A DNA stretch of 64,000 nucleotides. Source: Tenacibaculum adriaticum. Its GTDB lineage: Bacteria > Bacteroidota > Bacteroidia > Flavobacteriales > Flavobacteriaceae. The notes under the pieces are model-generated. The model was not told the DNA's origin and searched no databases. It saw only the letters and a program-made list of their open reading frames with translations. Made by a program: the position numbers and the translations under genes. The stretch lies in contig NZ_VNIA01000002.1 of the NCBI RefSeq assembly GCF_008124875.1, positions 124,001-188,000 on the forward strand, given 5' to 3'. Below are positions 9,103 through 17,704 of this stretch, one piece after another. The first letter of the stretch is position 1, and each line of letters begins with the position of its first letter.

Positions 9103-9687
9103 TTATCTTTTTAAATTAGGAAAACGCATTCTGTATTCTGCATTAATTTTCCCTTTTGAAATATTTTCTAATTTCTTTTTGATCAATCTTTTCTTTAAAG
9201 ATGAAAGTTTATCAGTAAATAAAACACCTTCAATATGATCGTACTCATGTTGAAAAACACGAGCGGCAAGACCTGTTAAAACTTCTTTATGTTTATTAAA
9301 CTCTTCATCTTGATATTCAATAGTAATCGTTTCTTGACGCCAAACATCTTCACGTACATCAGGAATACTTAAACAACCTTCATTAAAAAGCCATTCATCT
9401 CCTTCTTCTTTAAGAATTTGAGGATTAATAAAAACACGATTAAAACCTTCTAAAAAGGCACGTTCTTGTACATCTAAGTCTTCATCATTAGCAAAAGGAG
9501 ATGCGTCGATAACGAACAAACGAATGTCTTTACCTATCTGTGGAGCAGCTAAACCAACTCCAGAAGCTTTGTACATTGTTTCTTTCATATCTGCAATTAA
9601 TTTTTCTAATTGTGGATATTCTTTATCTATTTCTTTCCCTACTTTTCTTAACACAGGGTCACCATAGGCAACAATTGGTAAAATCAT
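9103..9687 (-). CDS. def: Peptide deformylase
   Basis: 194 aa. Removes the formyl group from the initiator methionine of new proteins. All three PDF motifs are present: GVGLAAPQIG (residues 43-52), EGCLS (Cys105, a metal ligand), and HEYDH (His147, Glu148, His151). It lies between ruvX and the DUF5606 gene, all on the same strand. A perfect TATTTTTG box lies just upstream, so it probably has its own promoter. Confidence 0.98.
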   Translation of the reverse strand: MILPIVAYGDPVLRKVGKEIDKEYPQLEKLIADMKETMYKASGVGLAAPQIGKDIRLFVIDASPFANDEDLDVQERAFLEGFNRVFINPQILKEEGDEWLFNEGCLSIPDVREDVWRQETITIEYQDEEFNKHKEVLTGLAARVFQHEYDHIEGVLFTDKLSSLKKRLIKKKLENISKGKINAEYRMRFPNLKR

Positions 9688-9706
9688 AATTAAATTTTAA
9701 TGGATG

Positions 9707-9714
9707 CAAAAATA
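9707..9714 (-). promoter_or_regulatory. -7 promoter box of def
   Basis: Exact match to TAnnTTTG (TATTTTTG on the minus strand), ending 20 bp from the def start codon at 9687, in the short gap after ruvX. Confidence 0.6.
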
Positions 9715-9738
9715 CAAAGTTTGCCTTTTTGCTGAAAG

Positions 9739-10149
9739 TTATTTATTATATAAATACGATTGTAAGATAATTGTAGCACTAATTTCGTCTACCAAAGCCT
9801 TATTTTGACGTTGTTTTTTCTTTAAACCACTATCAATCATCGTTTGGAAAGCCATTTTAGAAGTAAAACGTTCATCAACTCTATACATTGGTATTGAAGG
9901 TATTTCCTTGGCTAGTTTTTTTAAGAAAGGAAGAATTAGTTCTTCGCTTTGGCTATCGGTATTGTCCATTTGTTTGGGTTTACCCACAACAAAGAGCTCT
10001 ACGTTTTCTTTATTGATATAATCTTTTAAAAAAGGAATAATTTCGTCAGTATTAACAGTTGTTAATCCAGACGCTATAATTTGTAATTCATCGGTTACTG
10101 CAATTCCTGTTCTTTTTTTACCAAAATCTATCGCTAAAATGCGTGCCAT
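9739..10149 (-). CDS. ruvX: RuvX/YqgF Holliday-junction-resolvase-like nuclease
   Basis: 136 aa RNase H-fold protein of the YqgF family, involved in maturing the 5' end of 16S rRNA and annotated as a putative Holliday junction resolvase. Visible signatures are the first-strand Asp (ILAIDFGKKRTGIAV), VVGKPKQMDN, the DERFTS motif and the final acidic DEISATIIL helix. Length is normal. It is divergent from dapD, with a -7 box for each gene in the shared gap. Confidence 0.95.
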   Translation of the reverse strand: MARILAIDFGKKRTGIAVTDELQIIASGLTTVNTDEIIPFLKDYINKENVELFVVGKPKQMDNTDSQSEELILPFLKKLAKEIPSIPMYRVDERFTSKMAFQTMIDSGLKKKQRQNKALVDEISATIILQSYLYNK

Positions 10150-10170
10150 TTATACTTGTTTAATATTTTA

Positions 10171-10178
10171 CAAAAGTA
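10171..10178 (-). promoter_or_regulatory. -7 promoter box of ruvX
   Basis: TACTTTTG on the minus strand, an exact TAnnTTTG match 22 bp upstream of the ruvX start in the ruvX/dapD divergent gap. No clear -33 TTG at standard spacing. Confidence 0.55.
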
Positions 10179-10228
10179 ACTTTTATGTTTTTAGTAAACT
10201 AAATTTGTGCCAAAACTATTATAGCCAT

Positions 10229-10236
10229 TATATTTG
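10229..10236 (+). promoter_or_regulatory. -7 promoter box of dapD
   Basis: TATATTTG, an exact TAnnTTTG match, 18 bp before the dapD ATG at 10255. Confidence 0.55.
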
Positions 10237-10254
10237 TTTAAAATTTGAATTAAA

Positions 10255-11070
10255 ATGACAGAATTACGCTCAATTATAGAAAATGCTTGGGAAAACCGAG
10301 AATTATTACAACAAGAAGAAACGATTACAGCGATTAGAAAAGTAGTCGATTTATTAGATGTTGGAGAATTACGTGTTGCTGAGCCAACTACAGATGGTTG
10401 GCAGGTAAATGAATGGGTGAAGAAAGCAGTTGTATTGTATTTCCCTATTCAAAAAATGGAAACTTTAGAAGCTGGTATTTTTGAGTATCATGATAAGATT
10501 CCATTAAAAAGAAATTACAAAGAAAAAGGTATTAGAGTAGTGCCAAATGCTGTTGCTCGCCACGGAGCATATATTTCTGCAGGAACTATTTTAATGCCTA
10601 GTTATGTAAATATTGGTGCTTATGTTGATGAAGGAACCATGGTAGATACCTGGGCTACAGTAGGTTCTTGTGCGCAAATAGGTAAGAACGTACATTTATC
10701 TGGTGGCGTAGGTATTGGTGGAGTGTTAGAGCCTTTACAAGCAGCTCCAGTGATTATTGAAGATGGTGCTTTTATCGGTTCTCGTTGTATTGTGGTTGAA
10801 GGAGTACGAGTAGAAAAAGAAGCGGTTTTAGGGGCCAATGTCGTATTAACAATGAGTACAAAAATTATCGATGTTACAGGAGATGAACCTATTGAAATGA
10901 AAGGTAGAGTTCCAGCTCGTTCTGTCGTAATTCCAGGGAGCTATACAAAAAAGTTTGCTGCAGGCGAATATCAGGTTCCTTGTGCGTTAATTATTGGGAA
11001 ACGTAAAGAAAGTACGAACAAGAAAACTTCTTTGAATGATGCACTTCGTGAATACGATGTTGCAGTTTAA
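10255..11070 (+). CDS. dapD: 2,3,4,5-tetrahydropyridine-2,6-dicarboxylate N-succinyltransferase
   Basis: 271 aa, matching the usual length of DapD. It transfers succinyl from succinyl-CoA to tetrahydrodipicolinate in the succinylase branch of lysine and meso-diaminopimelate synthesis. An N-terminal helical domain is followed by a left-handed beta-helix of hexapeptide repeats (GAYVDEGTMVDTWATVGSCAQIG..., VIIEDGAFIGSRC), then the C-terminal tail with IPGSYTKKF. The gene is single, with its own promoter box and terminator. No other dap genes are nearby. Confidence 0.97.
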   Translation: MTELRSIIENAWENRELLQQEETITAIRKVVDLLDVGELRVAEPTTDGWQVNEWVKKAVVLYFPIQKMETLEAGIFEYHDKIPLKRNYKEKGIRVVPNAVARHGAYISAGTILMPSYVNIGAYVDEGTMVDTWATVGSCAQIGKNVHLSGGVGIGGVLEPLQAAPVIIEDGAFIGSRCIVVEGVRVEKEAVLGANVVLTMSTKIIDVTGDEPIEMKGRVPARSVVIPGSYTKKFAAGEYQVPCALIIGKRKESTNKKTSLNDALREYDVAV

Positions 11071-11091
11071 AAGTTAAAAGATATTATTAAG

Positions 11092-11121
11092 AAACGCATA
11101 GAGAAATCTGTGCGTTTTTTT
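11092..11121 (+). terminator. Terminator of dapD
   Basis: Stem AAACGCATAG (11092-11101) / CTGTGCGTTT (11108-11117) with one G-T wobble, a 6-nt loop and a T-run. Confidence 0.8.
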
Positions 11122-11133
11122 ATGGGAGTGTAT

Positions 11134-11141
11134 TATATTTG
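11134..11141 (+). promoter_or_regulatory. -7 promoter box of the WaaE-like glycosyltransferase gene
   Basis: TATATTTG, an exact TAnnTTTG match. It overlaps a TTG codon at 11139 that opens the longest frame, so that codon would lie upstream of the transcript start and cannot be the initiator. Confidence 0.55.
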
Positions 11142-11156
11142 ACAAAATTTTTTGTG

Positions 11157-11927
11157 TTGATAAAAATAACAGCAATAATTCCGACATTTAATGAAGAAGA
11201 CAATATTCAACAAGCGTTGAATTCTGTTTCTTTTGCCGATGAAATTATTGTCATAGATTCTTTTAGTACTGATAAAACGGTTGATATTGTTAAACAATCT
11301 TCAGCTAAATTGCTTCAAAGAGAATTTGATGATTTTTCTTCTCAAAAAAATTATGCAATTCAACAAGCTACTCATAATTGGATTTTTGTGTTAGATGCTG
11401 ATGAAAGAGTAAATTTTTTATTAAGAGAAGAGATTTTAAAAACTGTAAAAGAACCTAGAAATAAAGTTGGATTTTACGTTCGAAGAATTTTTTATTTTTC
11501 AGGAGAAAAAATAAATTATACAGGTTATCAAAGAGATAAGGTTGTAAGGCTATTTAATAAAAAATTTTGTAGATATAATGGATATCTTGTTCATGAAGTA
11601 ATTGAAGCAAAAGGAGATTTAGGTTATTTAATCAATAAAGTCGACCATTTTTCTTTTAAAAATTTAGATCATTTTATTCAAAAATTAAATCACTATGCTT
11701 TATTACAAGCATATGATTTATACAAAAAAGGATATAAAATTAATATTTATCACTTTACTGTAAAACCTATCGTTAGGTTTTTTATTCATTTCGTTATCCG
11801 ATTAGGTTTTTTAGATGGATTTAAAGGATTAACATTATCCTATTTACATAGTTATGGTGTTTTTATGCGTTATGCAAACTTATTAGAATTGAAAAAAAAA
11901 TCGATTAATAAACAAAGCAGGAATTAG
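11157..11927 (+). CDS. Family 2 glycosyltransferase, WaaE/KdtX-like (LPS core)
   Basis: 256 aa from TTG 11157 (MIKITAII...). A GT-A fold is shown by TAIIPTFNEEDN at the start, the DSFST motif, and the DADER metal-binding motif, plus FYVRRIFYFSGEKINYTGYQRDKVVRLF, characteristic of the WaaE beta-1,4-glucosyltransferase-like group. No ATG is near. The candidates are TTG 11139, GTG 11154 and TTG 11157. The first overlaps a promoter box, and the last gives the usual M-x-KITAIIPT start. Probably adds a sugar to LPS core. First gene of a glycosyltransferase cluster. Confidence 0.92.
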   Translation: MIKITAIIPTFNEEDNIQQALNSVSFADEIIVIDSFSTDKTVDIVKQSSAKLLQREFDDFSSQKNYAIQQATHNWIFVLDADERVNFLLREEILKTVKEPRNKVGFYVRRIFYFSGEKINYTGYQRDKVVRLFNKKFCRYNGYLVHEVIEAKGDLGYLINKVDHFSFKNLDHFIQKLNHYALLQAYDLYKKGYKINIYHFTVKPIVRFFIHFVIRLGFLDGFKGLTLSYLHSYGVFMRYANLLELKKKSINKQSRN

Positions 11928-11961
11928 ATTTTATACGAATCACTTATTTTAATTTTAAAAT

Positions 11962-13047
11962 CTATAATTTTTTTAAATCACTAAAAAACAATTCCTCGGT
12001 CTTAGTTTCCATTAGCTTCATAGAAAAAGAATCTTTAATCCATTTTCTTAGATCATTTTTATCGAAAACTACCTCTTTATTAATAATTTGTAGGATTCCT
12101 TTAGCCATCGCTTCTGTATCTTCGACTTCAGTTAAAATTCCATATTTTCCATATCCTAAAAGCTCTTCACTACCAGAAACTTTTGTAGATATAGAAGGTA
12201 AGCCATGACTTAATGCTTCATTTAAAACATTAGCCATACCTTCTTTTCTTGAACATAATAAAAAAAGATCAATACTTCTAAAAAATAAATGGATGTTAGA
12301 AAGGTGCCCCAAAAAATGAATACGTTTAGCTTCTTTACTTTTATTTATTTCATTTTTAATTTGTTCTTCATATTTTCCTTCTCCAGCTACAATTACATGA
12401 ATATTATCTGGTAAATTTTTAAGTATTTTGGGTAGTAAATCAAACCCTTTCATAGGGCTTAGCCTTCCTGCACATCCCACAAATATAGTATTATCAGGTA
12501 AGTTAAATTTTTTGTTTAAATCTAATTTTTCCCCATCTAATAAAGGTAATTCAAATCCGTTATAAATCCTAAACAAGTTAGAAGAATTAAAGAAAGAAGT
12601 TGTTTTTAATAAATGATTTTTTAATGAGTTGCTATTGACAATAACTTTTGGTTTTAAAATATTAAAAACGAACTTATACTTAATATTATTTTTAATTTTT
12701 CTATAAATACCTAAGTACAGTAATATCCTTGGAACTCTTGCTATTCTTGCAGATAGAGATACTAAAAACCAATCTTTTTTTAAAGCAGAAAAAACAATAT
12801 CTGGTTTTATTTTCTTTAAGATTTTAACGTAGTTCATCACTACAAACATATTGATATCTCCTCCACGAGAATTTACATTAATAATTTTAATTTTAGGAAA
12901 TTCTAAGAATTTTTCCTCAAACATATGTTTAAGAATAACTACATATACTGTATATCCTTTTTTTGTTAAAAAATTTGCCCTTAGTAATACATTTTTTTCT
13001 ACACCACCCCAAGTATCCGTCGGACAAAATAATACACAGGTTTTCAT
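11962..13047 (-). CDS. Family 4 glycosyltransferase
   Basis: 361 aa, GT-B fold. The N-terminal half begins TCVLFCPTDTWGGVEKN, a Gly-rich acceptor-side loop. The C-terminal half has the GT4 donor-binding pattern: FVGCAGRLSPMKGFDLL, VAGEGKYEEQI, FLGHLSNI, and the E-x7-E region CSRKEGMANVLNEALSHGLPSIST. The start overlaps the stop of the preceding gene by one base (TAATG), so the two are translationally coupled. Likely transfers a sugar in LPS core or O-chain assembly. Donor and linkage cannot be read. Confidence 0.93.
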   Translation of the reverse strand: MKTCVLFCPTDTWGGVEKNVLLRANFLTKKGYTVYVVILKHMFEEKFLEFPKIKIINVNSRGGDINMFVVMNYVKILKKIKPDIVFSALKKDWFLVSLSARIARVPRILLYLGIYRKIKNNIKYKFVFNILKPKVIVNSNSLKNHLLKTTSFFNSSNLFRIYNGFELPLLDGEKLDLNKKFNLPDNTIFVGCAGRLSPMKGFDLLPKILKNLPDNIHVIVAGEGKYEEQIKNEINKSKEAKRIHFLGHLSNIHLFFRSIDLFLLCSRKEGMANVLNEALSHGLPSISTKVSGSEELLGYGKYGILTEVEDTEAMAKGILQIINKEVVFDKNDLRKWIKDSFSMKLMETKTEELFFSDLKKL

Positions 13048-13874
13048 TAACGTTCTATTTTTTTAATACCAAAATTTGTTTTGGTTGTTTTTAGGGTTTT
13101 AGTTTCTTTTCTTATATTTCTATTTCTTTCCCAACTTTCTTTATTCGCATAACCGCGAGGGTGATCTAAATGAATAACAACAGCACTGTATCGTATTTGT
13201 TTAGATTTAATACCTAAATTAAAAAGGCGTTCTCCTAATTCTCTATCCTGCCCGCCATACTGCATGCGTTCATCAAAACCGTTAATAGCAAGAATATCTT
13301 TTTTCCAACCAGAAGCATTATGACCATTCCAAGTCGCTTTAGTTGGAGTAATAAAATTTAAAACTTTTTGTTCCCAGCCTTTAGCAGTAAGCTTATTATT
13401 TTTAAAAGATTTTTTTAAACCATTTTTTATGAGCCATTTGATATCGAAACAATTTTGATTTTCAATATCTTTTTTAGAAATCAAATTTGATATGTTCATA
13501 GGAAGCATGAAGTATCCACCAGAAAGAAAATACCCTTGTTCTTTATTTGTATTATGAACTTCAACAAAATCTTTTCTTGGAATACAATCTCCATCAGACA
13601 TTATTATATAAGGAGTTTTACAGGCAATTATTGCTTTGTTCAAAATCTGTGATTTTTGAAATCCATTATCTTCATGCCAAACGTGTGTAATAGGATATTT
13701 TACTTCATTTTTTAAAATATCGATAGCAATTCTTGTGTCTTCTTTAGAACCATCATCTGCAATAACTATTTCAAAATCTAAAAAAGTTTGTTGGTTATAA
13801 CCCCATAGGACTTTTTTTAACCATTCTACTGAGTTGTAAGTGCTTATTATAATAGAAATTGTAGGTGTTTGCAT
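13047..13874 (-). CDS. Family 2 glycosyltransferase with galactosyltransferase-type C-terminal region
   Basis: 275 aa. The GT-A N-terminus is ISIIISTYNSVEWL, with VIADDGSKEDT and the metal-binding MSDGDCIPR. The C-terminal segment WKKDILAINGFDERMQYGGQDRELGERLFNLGI resembles the GT7C/galactosyltransferase module that closes many such enzymes. First gene of a two-gene operon with the GT4 gene, overlapping it by one base. Divergent from the TupA-like gene. A perfect minus-strand -7 box lies 19 bp upstream. Confidence 0.93.
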   Translation of the reverse strand: MQTPTISIIISTYNSVEWLKKVLWGYNQQTFLDFEIVIADDGSKEDTRIAIDILKNEVKYPITHVWHEDNGFQKSQILNKAIIACKTPYIIMSDGDCIPRKDFVEVHNTNKEQGYFLSGGYFMLPMNISNLISKKDIENQNCFDIKWLIKNGLKKSFKNNKLTAKGWEQKVLNFITPTKATWNGHNASGWKKDILAINGFDERMQYGGQDRELGERLFNLGIKSKQIRYSAVVIHLDHPRGYANKESWERNRNIRKETKTLKTTKTNFGIKKIER

Positions 13875-13893
13875 AAAAGAAATAAATAATATG

Positions 13894-13901
13894 CAAACAT
13901 A
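13894..13901 (-). promoter_or_regulatory. -7 promoter box of the GT2-GT4 operon
   Basis: TATGTTTG on the minus strand, an exact TAnnTTTG match 20 bp upstream of the start codon at 13874, in the divergent gap. Confidence 0.55.
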
Positions 13902-13923
13902 ATAATGATTATTTTAATAATCT

Positions 13924-13931
13924 TATTTTTG
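13924..13931 (+). promoter_or_regulatory. -7 promoter box of the TupA-like gene
   Basis: TATTTTTG, an exact TAnnTTTG match. A GTG at 13934 in the longest frame lies at or before the expected transcript start, which favours ATG 13961 as the initiator. Confidence 0.55.
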
Positions 13932-13960
13932 GCGTGAAAACTAAATCGTTTGTAAAACAA

Positions 13961-14848
13961 ATGAGTAAAAGAAAATTATGGGTAAAAATGGTTAGAGCGT
14001 TTAAGTTTTTACCGCAACCCTATTATGTTAAATATTATTATGAGTATTATTCAGGAAAAAAACTTGATTATGATAACCCTCAAGAGTTTAATCAAAAACT
14101 ATCTTGGTATAAGGTGTTTTTTAGACCAAAAATTCTTAATATTCTTGTAGATAAATATGCTGTTCGAGAATTCGTTGAAGATAAAATAGGATCGAAATAT
14201 TTAAATGAATGCTACGGAGTTTATGAAAGCCCTTTAGATGTTAATTTTGATGAATTACCCCAAAAGTTTGTTATAAAAGGAGTTCATGGGTGTAATTTTA
14301 ACCTAGTTGTAGAAGATAAAAATAAACTGAATAAAACAAAGGCTATTTTTTTAATGAAAAAGTGGTTAACAAAAAATCAGTATTACAGAGGAGGTTTAGA
14401 ATGGGCCTATAAAGATGTAAAGCCAAGAATTGTCATAGAAAAATTTTTAAAGGATGATGTATCGAAAGATTTAATTGATTATAAATTTTATTGTTTTGAT
14501 GGAACTCCGAAGTTTTTAGTTGCTCAATCGGACACTCTAGGTCGCTATTTTTATGATTTAAAATGGAAAGAATTACCTTTTAGATGGAAGAAAGAATATA
14601 AAAAAGAAATTGAAAAACCATCAAATCTGGATGAGCTGATAAATTTAGCAACAAAATTAGCAGATAAGTTTCCTTTTGTAAGAGTTGACTTTTATTCAGT
14701 AAATAATCAAGCATATTTTGGAGAAATGACTTTTTATCCAACTGATGCAAGAGATGACTTTTATCCTGAAGAGTACAATAAAATAATAGGTGATTACTTT
14801 GAGTTACCTATTATACCAAAAGGAGAAAAATACATAACAAAATATTAA
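13961..14848 (+). CDS. TupA-like ATP-grasp family protein
   Basis: 295 aa from ATG 13961. Resembles the TupA-like ATP-grasp family of polysaccharide clusters, named after teichuronopeptide biosynthesis protein TupA. Family signs are YYEYYSGKKLDYDNPQEFNQKLSWYK near the start, DKYAVREFVEDKIG, FVIKGVHGCNFNLVV, VIEKFLKD and, near the end, FVRVDFYSVNNQAYFGEMTFYPTD, where the Asp and Glu of the metal site sit. It probably ligates or attaches an amino acid or similar group to surface glycan. It is followed 6 bp later by another glycan gene. Confidence 0.9.
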   Translation: MSKRKLWVKMVRAFKFLPQPYYVKYYYEYYSGKKLDYDNPQEFNQKLSWYKVFFRPKILNILVDKYAVREFVEDKIGSKYLNECYGVYESPLDVNFDELPQKFVIKGVHGCNFNLVVEDKNKLNKTKAIFLMKKWLTKNQYYRGGLEWAYKDVKPRIVIEKFLKDDVSKDLIDYKFYCFDGTPKFLVAQSDTLGRYFYDLKWKELPFRWKKEYKKEIEKPSNLDELINLATKLADKFPFVRVDFYSVNNQAYFGEMTFYPTDARDDFYPEEYNKIIGDYFELPIIPKGEKYITKY

Positions 14849-14854
14849 TTCATA

Positions 14855-15688
14855 ATGAAATTTTTTAAAGAATTACCAAAATCAATTTATTATTCATCTA
14901 TTTTGAGAATTAAATCGATTAAAGGGTTAACAAAAAATAAAAAACAATTACCCGTTATTGTTTCAATGACCTCAATAATTCAGAGATTATCTACATTAGA
15001 TATTGTTATAAAAGGTTTATTATATCAAGATGTTTTACCAGAAAAAATTGTTTTATGGTTGCATAAAGATTTAAAATCCAAAATACCTAAAAGGTTAAAA
15101 AATTTGGAAGGGAAGTTTTTTGAAATTAGATATTCTAGTTTAGATTGTCCGCATTTAAAATTAGTTGAAAGTTTAAAAGCTTTTCCAACTAAAACAATAA
15201 TAACTTCGGATGATGATTTTATTTATATAGATAATCATCTAAATAATTTATACGAAGAACACCTTAAGTATCCTAATTGTGTAATTGCGAACAAAACAAC
15301 ACAAATAAAGTTTGATGAAAATAATAATTATAAACCTTTTGTAGATTGGAGGTCTAAAGAGAAACATAATCATAATAATATTTTGCTTCCACTAGGAGCA
15401 TGGGGTGTTTTATATCCACCTAACTCGATGCCGGAAAAAGTTTATGATGAGGATTTGTTTTTTAAACTAGCACCTAAAGCAGATGATTTGTGGTTTAAAG
15501 CAATGACTTTAATAAAAAATACAATTTCTATTGAAGTAGAAAATAAACCTAAAGAACCCATACCTGTAATTGGATCGCAAAAAGTTTCATTAAAACAAGA
15601 AAATGTTAAGAATAACAAAAATGAAATTCAATGGGAAGCATTGTCAAATCATTTTAAGTTAAAAGAGATTTTATTAAAAAATGAATAA
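14855..15688 (+). CDS. Probable glycosyltransferase (GT-A type)
   Basis: 277 aa. Start LPVIVSMTSIIQRLSTLDIVIKGLLYQD resembles GT-A enzymes of LPS clusters, and TIITSDDDFIYI gives an Asp-rich metal-binding motif. Later GAWGVLYPPNSMP and DDLWFKAMTL fit the acceptor-side region of the same group. It starts 6 bp after the TupA-like gene and overlaps the next gene by 8 bp, so these form an operon. The sugar transferred is unknown. Confidence 0.85.
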   Translation: MKFFKELPKSIYYSSILRIKSIKGLTKNKKQLPVIVSMTSIIQRLSTLDIVIKGLLYQDVLPEKIVLWLHKDLKSKIPKRLKNLEGKFFEIRYSSLDCPHLKLVESLKAFPTKTIITSDDDFIYIDNHLNNLYEEHLKYPNCVIANKTTQIKFDENNNYKPFVDWRSKEKHNHNNILLPLGAWGVLYPPNSMPEKVYDEDLFFKLAPKADDLWFKAMTLIKNTISIEVENKPKEPIPVIGSQKVSLKQENVKNNKNEIQWEALSNHFKLKEILLKNE

Positions 15689-16235
15689 AATTGTTGAGTC
15701 CATAAAAAGTTTAGAAAATGGGAAAGCCATTCTCTACCCAACAGATACTGTTTGGGGTTTAGGCTGTGATGCAACTAATGAAGAAGCTGTAGCAAAAATT
15801 TATAAAATTAAGAAGAGAGAAGAAAGTAAGAGCTTAATTGTTTTAGTCAGTTCGTTAAACATGCTTAAAAAGTATGTTTATGTCCCTAGAAAAGCTATTG
15901 AAATAATAAGAAAATCAAAAAAACCGACAACTATAATTTATCAAAAACCTAAAGGAATTGCTTTTAATGCAATTTCAAAGGAGGATAATACGGTTGCTAT
16001 AAGAATTGTACAAGATGATTTTTGTCGTAAGCTTATTAAAAGATTTAAAAAACCAATAATTTCAACTTCAGCAAATCTAAGTGGACACCCAACTCCAAAA
16101 TCATTTTCAGAAATTGAACAAGCTATTTTGAATAGCGTAGATTATGTGGTAAATTTGCACCAAGAAAGAGTAACAACAAAATCTTCTACCATTTTAAAAA
16201 TAGAAGGCAATAATATTGTTGTTTTACGAGAGTAA
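15681..16235 (+). CDS. L-threonylcarbamoyladenylate synthase (Sua5/YrdC family)
   Basis: 184 aa, YrdC domain only, without the C-terminal Sua5 domain. It makes threonylcarbamoyl-AMP from threonine, bicarbonate and ATP for the t6A37 tRNA modification. Motifs: AILYPTDTVWGLGCDA, KIYKIKKREESKSLIVLVS, TTIIYQ, VAIRIV and STSANLSGHPTP. It overlaps the glycosyltransferase by 8 bp. tsaE, another t6A gene, lies at 38.2-38.6 kb. Confidence 0.95.
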   Translation: MNKIVESIKSLENGKAILYPTDTVWGLGCDATNEEAVAKIYKIKKREESKSLIVLVSSLNMLKKYVYVPRKAIEIIRKSKKPTTIIYQKPKGIAFNAISKEDNTVAIRIVQDDFCRKLIKRFKKPIISTSANLSGHPTPKSFSEIEQAILNSVDYVVNLHQERVTTKSSTILKIEGNNIVVLRE

Positions 16236-16239
16236 GTAT

Positions 16240-17664
16240 ATGCAAGAGCAATTTTATAAAGAGGCTTTATCTGCCGAAATTTTCAAATATATAACACAAG
16301 CAAATGAAGAATTACAACTAGAAAGTTATGTAATTGGAGGCTTTGTACGTGATTTTATTTTACAGCGTGGAGATGCAAAAGACATAGATGTTGTTTCTGT
16401 TGGAAGTGGAATTAAGCTAGCAGAAAAAGTAGCTGAGTTACTTCCTACGAAACCCAAAATTCAAATCTTTAAAACTTACGGAACTGCTATGTTACGCTAT
16501 AAAGATGTTGAAGTTGAATTTGTAGGTGCTCGAAAAGAATCATATACACAAAATAGTAGGAACCCTGAAGTGGAGTCAGGAAGCTTGCAAGACGATCAAA
16601 ACAGACGTGATTTTACTATCAATGCATTGGCATTAAGTTTGAATAAAGATTCCTTCGGAAAATTACTTGATCCCTTTAATGGAGTTCAAGATTTATCAAA
16701 TAAAATTATACGTACACCTTTAGATCCAGATATAACGTATTCTGATGATCCTTTAAGAATGATGCGTGCTATTCGTTTTGCAACACAATTAAATTTTAAG
16801 ATTGAAGAAAACTCTTTAAATGCAATTACAAAAAATGCAAAGAGAATAGATATCATTACTCGTGAACGAATTGTAGATGAATTGAATAAAATAATAGCTT
16901 CACCAATACCTTCAGTTGGTTTTTTACATCTTGAAAAAACAGGGTTATTAAATGATATTATACCAGAATTAATAGCTCTAAAAGGAGTAGAAGAAGTAGA
17001 GGGGCAGAAACATAAAGATAATTTTTACCACACTTTAGAGGTGGTAGATAATATTTCTCAAAACACAGAAGATGTTTGGTTACGTTGGGCGGCATTGCTA
17101 CATGATATTGGTAAAGCACCTACCAAAAAATTTCATAAAACTATAGGGTGGACGTTTCACGCTCATGAATTTGTAGGTTCTAAAATGGTATATAAATTAT
17201 TTAAAAGATTGAAACTACCATTGAATAACAAAATGAAGTTTGTGCAAAAAATGGTACTCTTAAGCTCTAGACCTATTGTATTAGCTTCTGAAGTAACAGA
17301 TTCTGCTGTTCGTCGTTTAATTTTTGATGCAGGGGATGATATTGATAGTTTAATGACACTTTGTGAAGCAGATATAACTACTAAAAATCCTAAAAAATTT
17401 AAAAGATACCATAAAAATTTTGAGTTAGTTAGGTCTAAAATTAAAGAGGTTGAAGAACGAGATAGGGTTCGGAATTTTCAACCACCTATTACGGGTGAAG
17501 AAATTATGAAAACCTTTAATTTAAAGCCATGTAGAGAAATTGGTCAGTTAAAAGAAGCAATTAAAGAAGCGATTTTAGATGGTAAAATACCGAATGAACA
17601 CGAAGCCTCGTATCAGTTTATGTTAGAAAAAGCGGAAAGTTTAGGTTTGAAAATAAATTCATAA
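16240..17664 (+). CDS. cca: CCA tRNA nucleotidyltransferase with HD domain
   Basis: 474 aa. Adds or repairs the 3'-CCA end of tRNAs, which fits the tRNA genes here that do not encode CCA. The class II nucleotidyltransferase head has YVIGGFVRDFIL and DIDVVS (metal-binding Asp pair) and the RRDFTINALAL motif. The C-terminal half has an HD phosphohydrolase domain (LLHDIGKA). The frame is open to a TTG at 16216, but ATG 16240, 4 bp after the previous stop, is the natural start. Confidence 0.96.
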   Translation: MQEQFYKEALSAEIFKYITQANEELQLESYVIGGFVRDFILQRGDAKDIDVVSVGSGIKLAEKVAELLPTKPKIQIFKTYGTAMLRYKDVEVEFVGARKESYTQNSRNPEVESGSLQDDQNRRDFTINALALSLNKDSFGKLLDPFNGVQDLSNKIIRTPLDPDITYSDDPLRMMRAIRFATQLNFKIEENSLNAITKNAKRIDIITRERIVDELNKIIASPIPSVGFLHLEKTGLLNDIIPELIALKGVEEVEGQKHKDNFYHTLEVVDNISQNTEDVWLRWAALLHDIGKAPTKKFHKTIGWTFHAHEFVGSKMVYKLFKRLKLPLNNKMKFVQKMVLLSSRPIVLASEVTDSAVRRLIFDAGDDIDSLMTLCEADITTKNPKKFKRYHKNFELVRSKIKEVEERDRVRNFQPPITGEEIMKTFNLKPCREIGQLKEAIKEAILDGKIPNEHEASYQFMLEKAESLGLKINS

Positions 17665-17696
17665 AAAAAAGAGAAGTTTTAACTTCTCTTTTTTTT
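17663..17696. terminator. Bidirectional terminator between cca and the ABC exporter gene
   Basis: Arms AAAAAAAAGAGAAGTT (17663-17678) and AACTTCTCTTTTTTTT (17681-17696) form a perfect 16-bp stem with A/T ends. It serves both convergent genes. Confidence 0.9.
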
Positions 17697-17704
17697 ATTT
17701 TATA

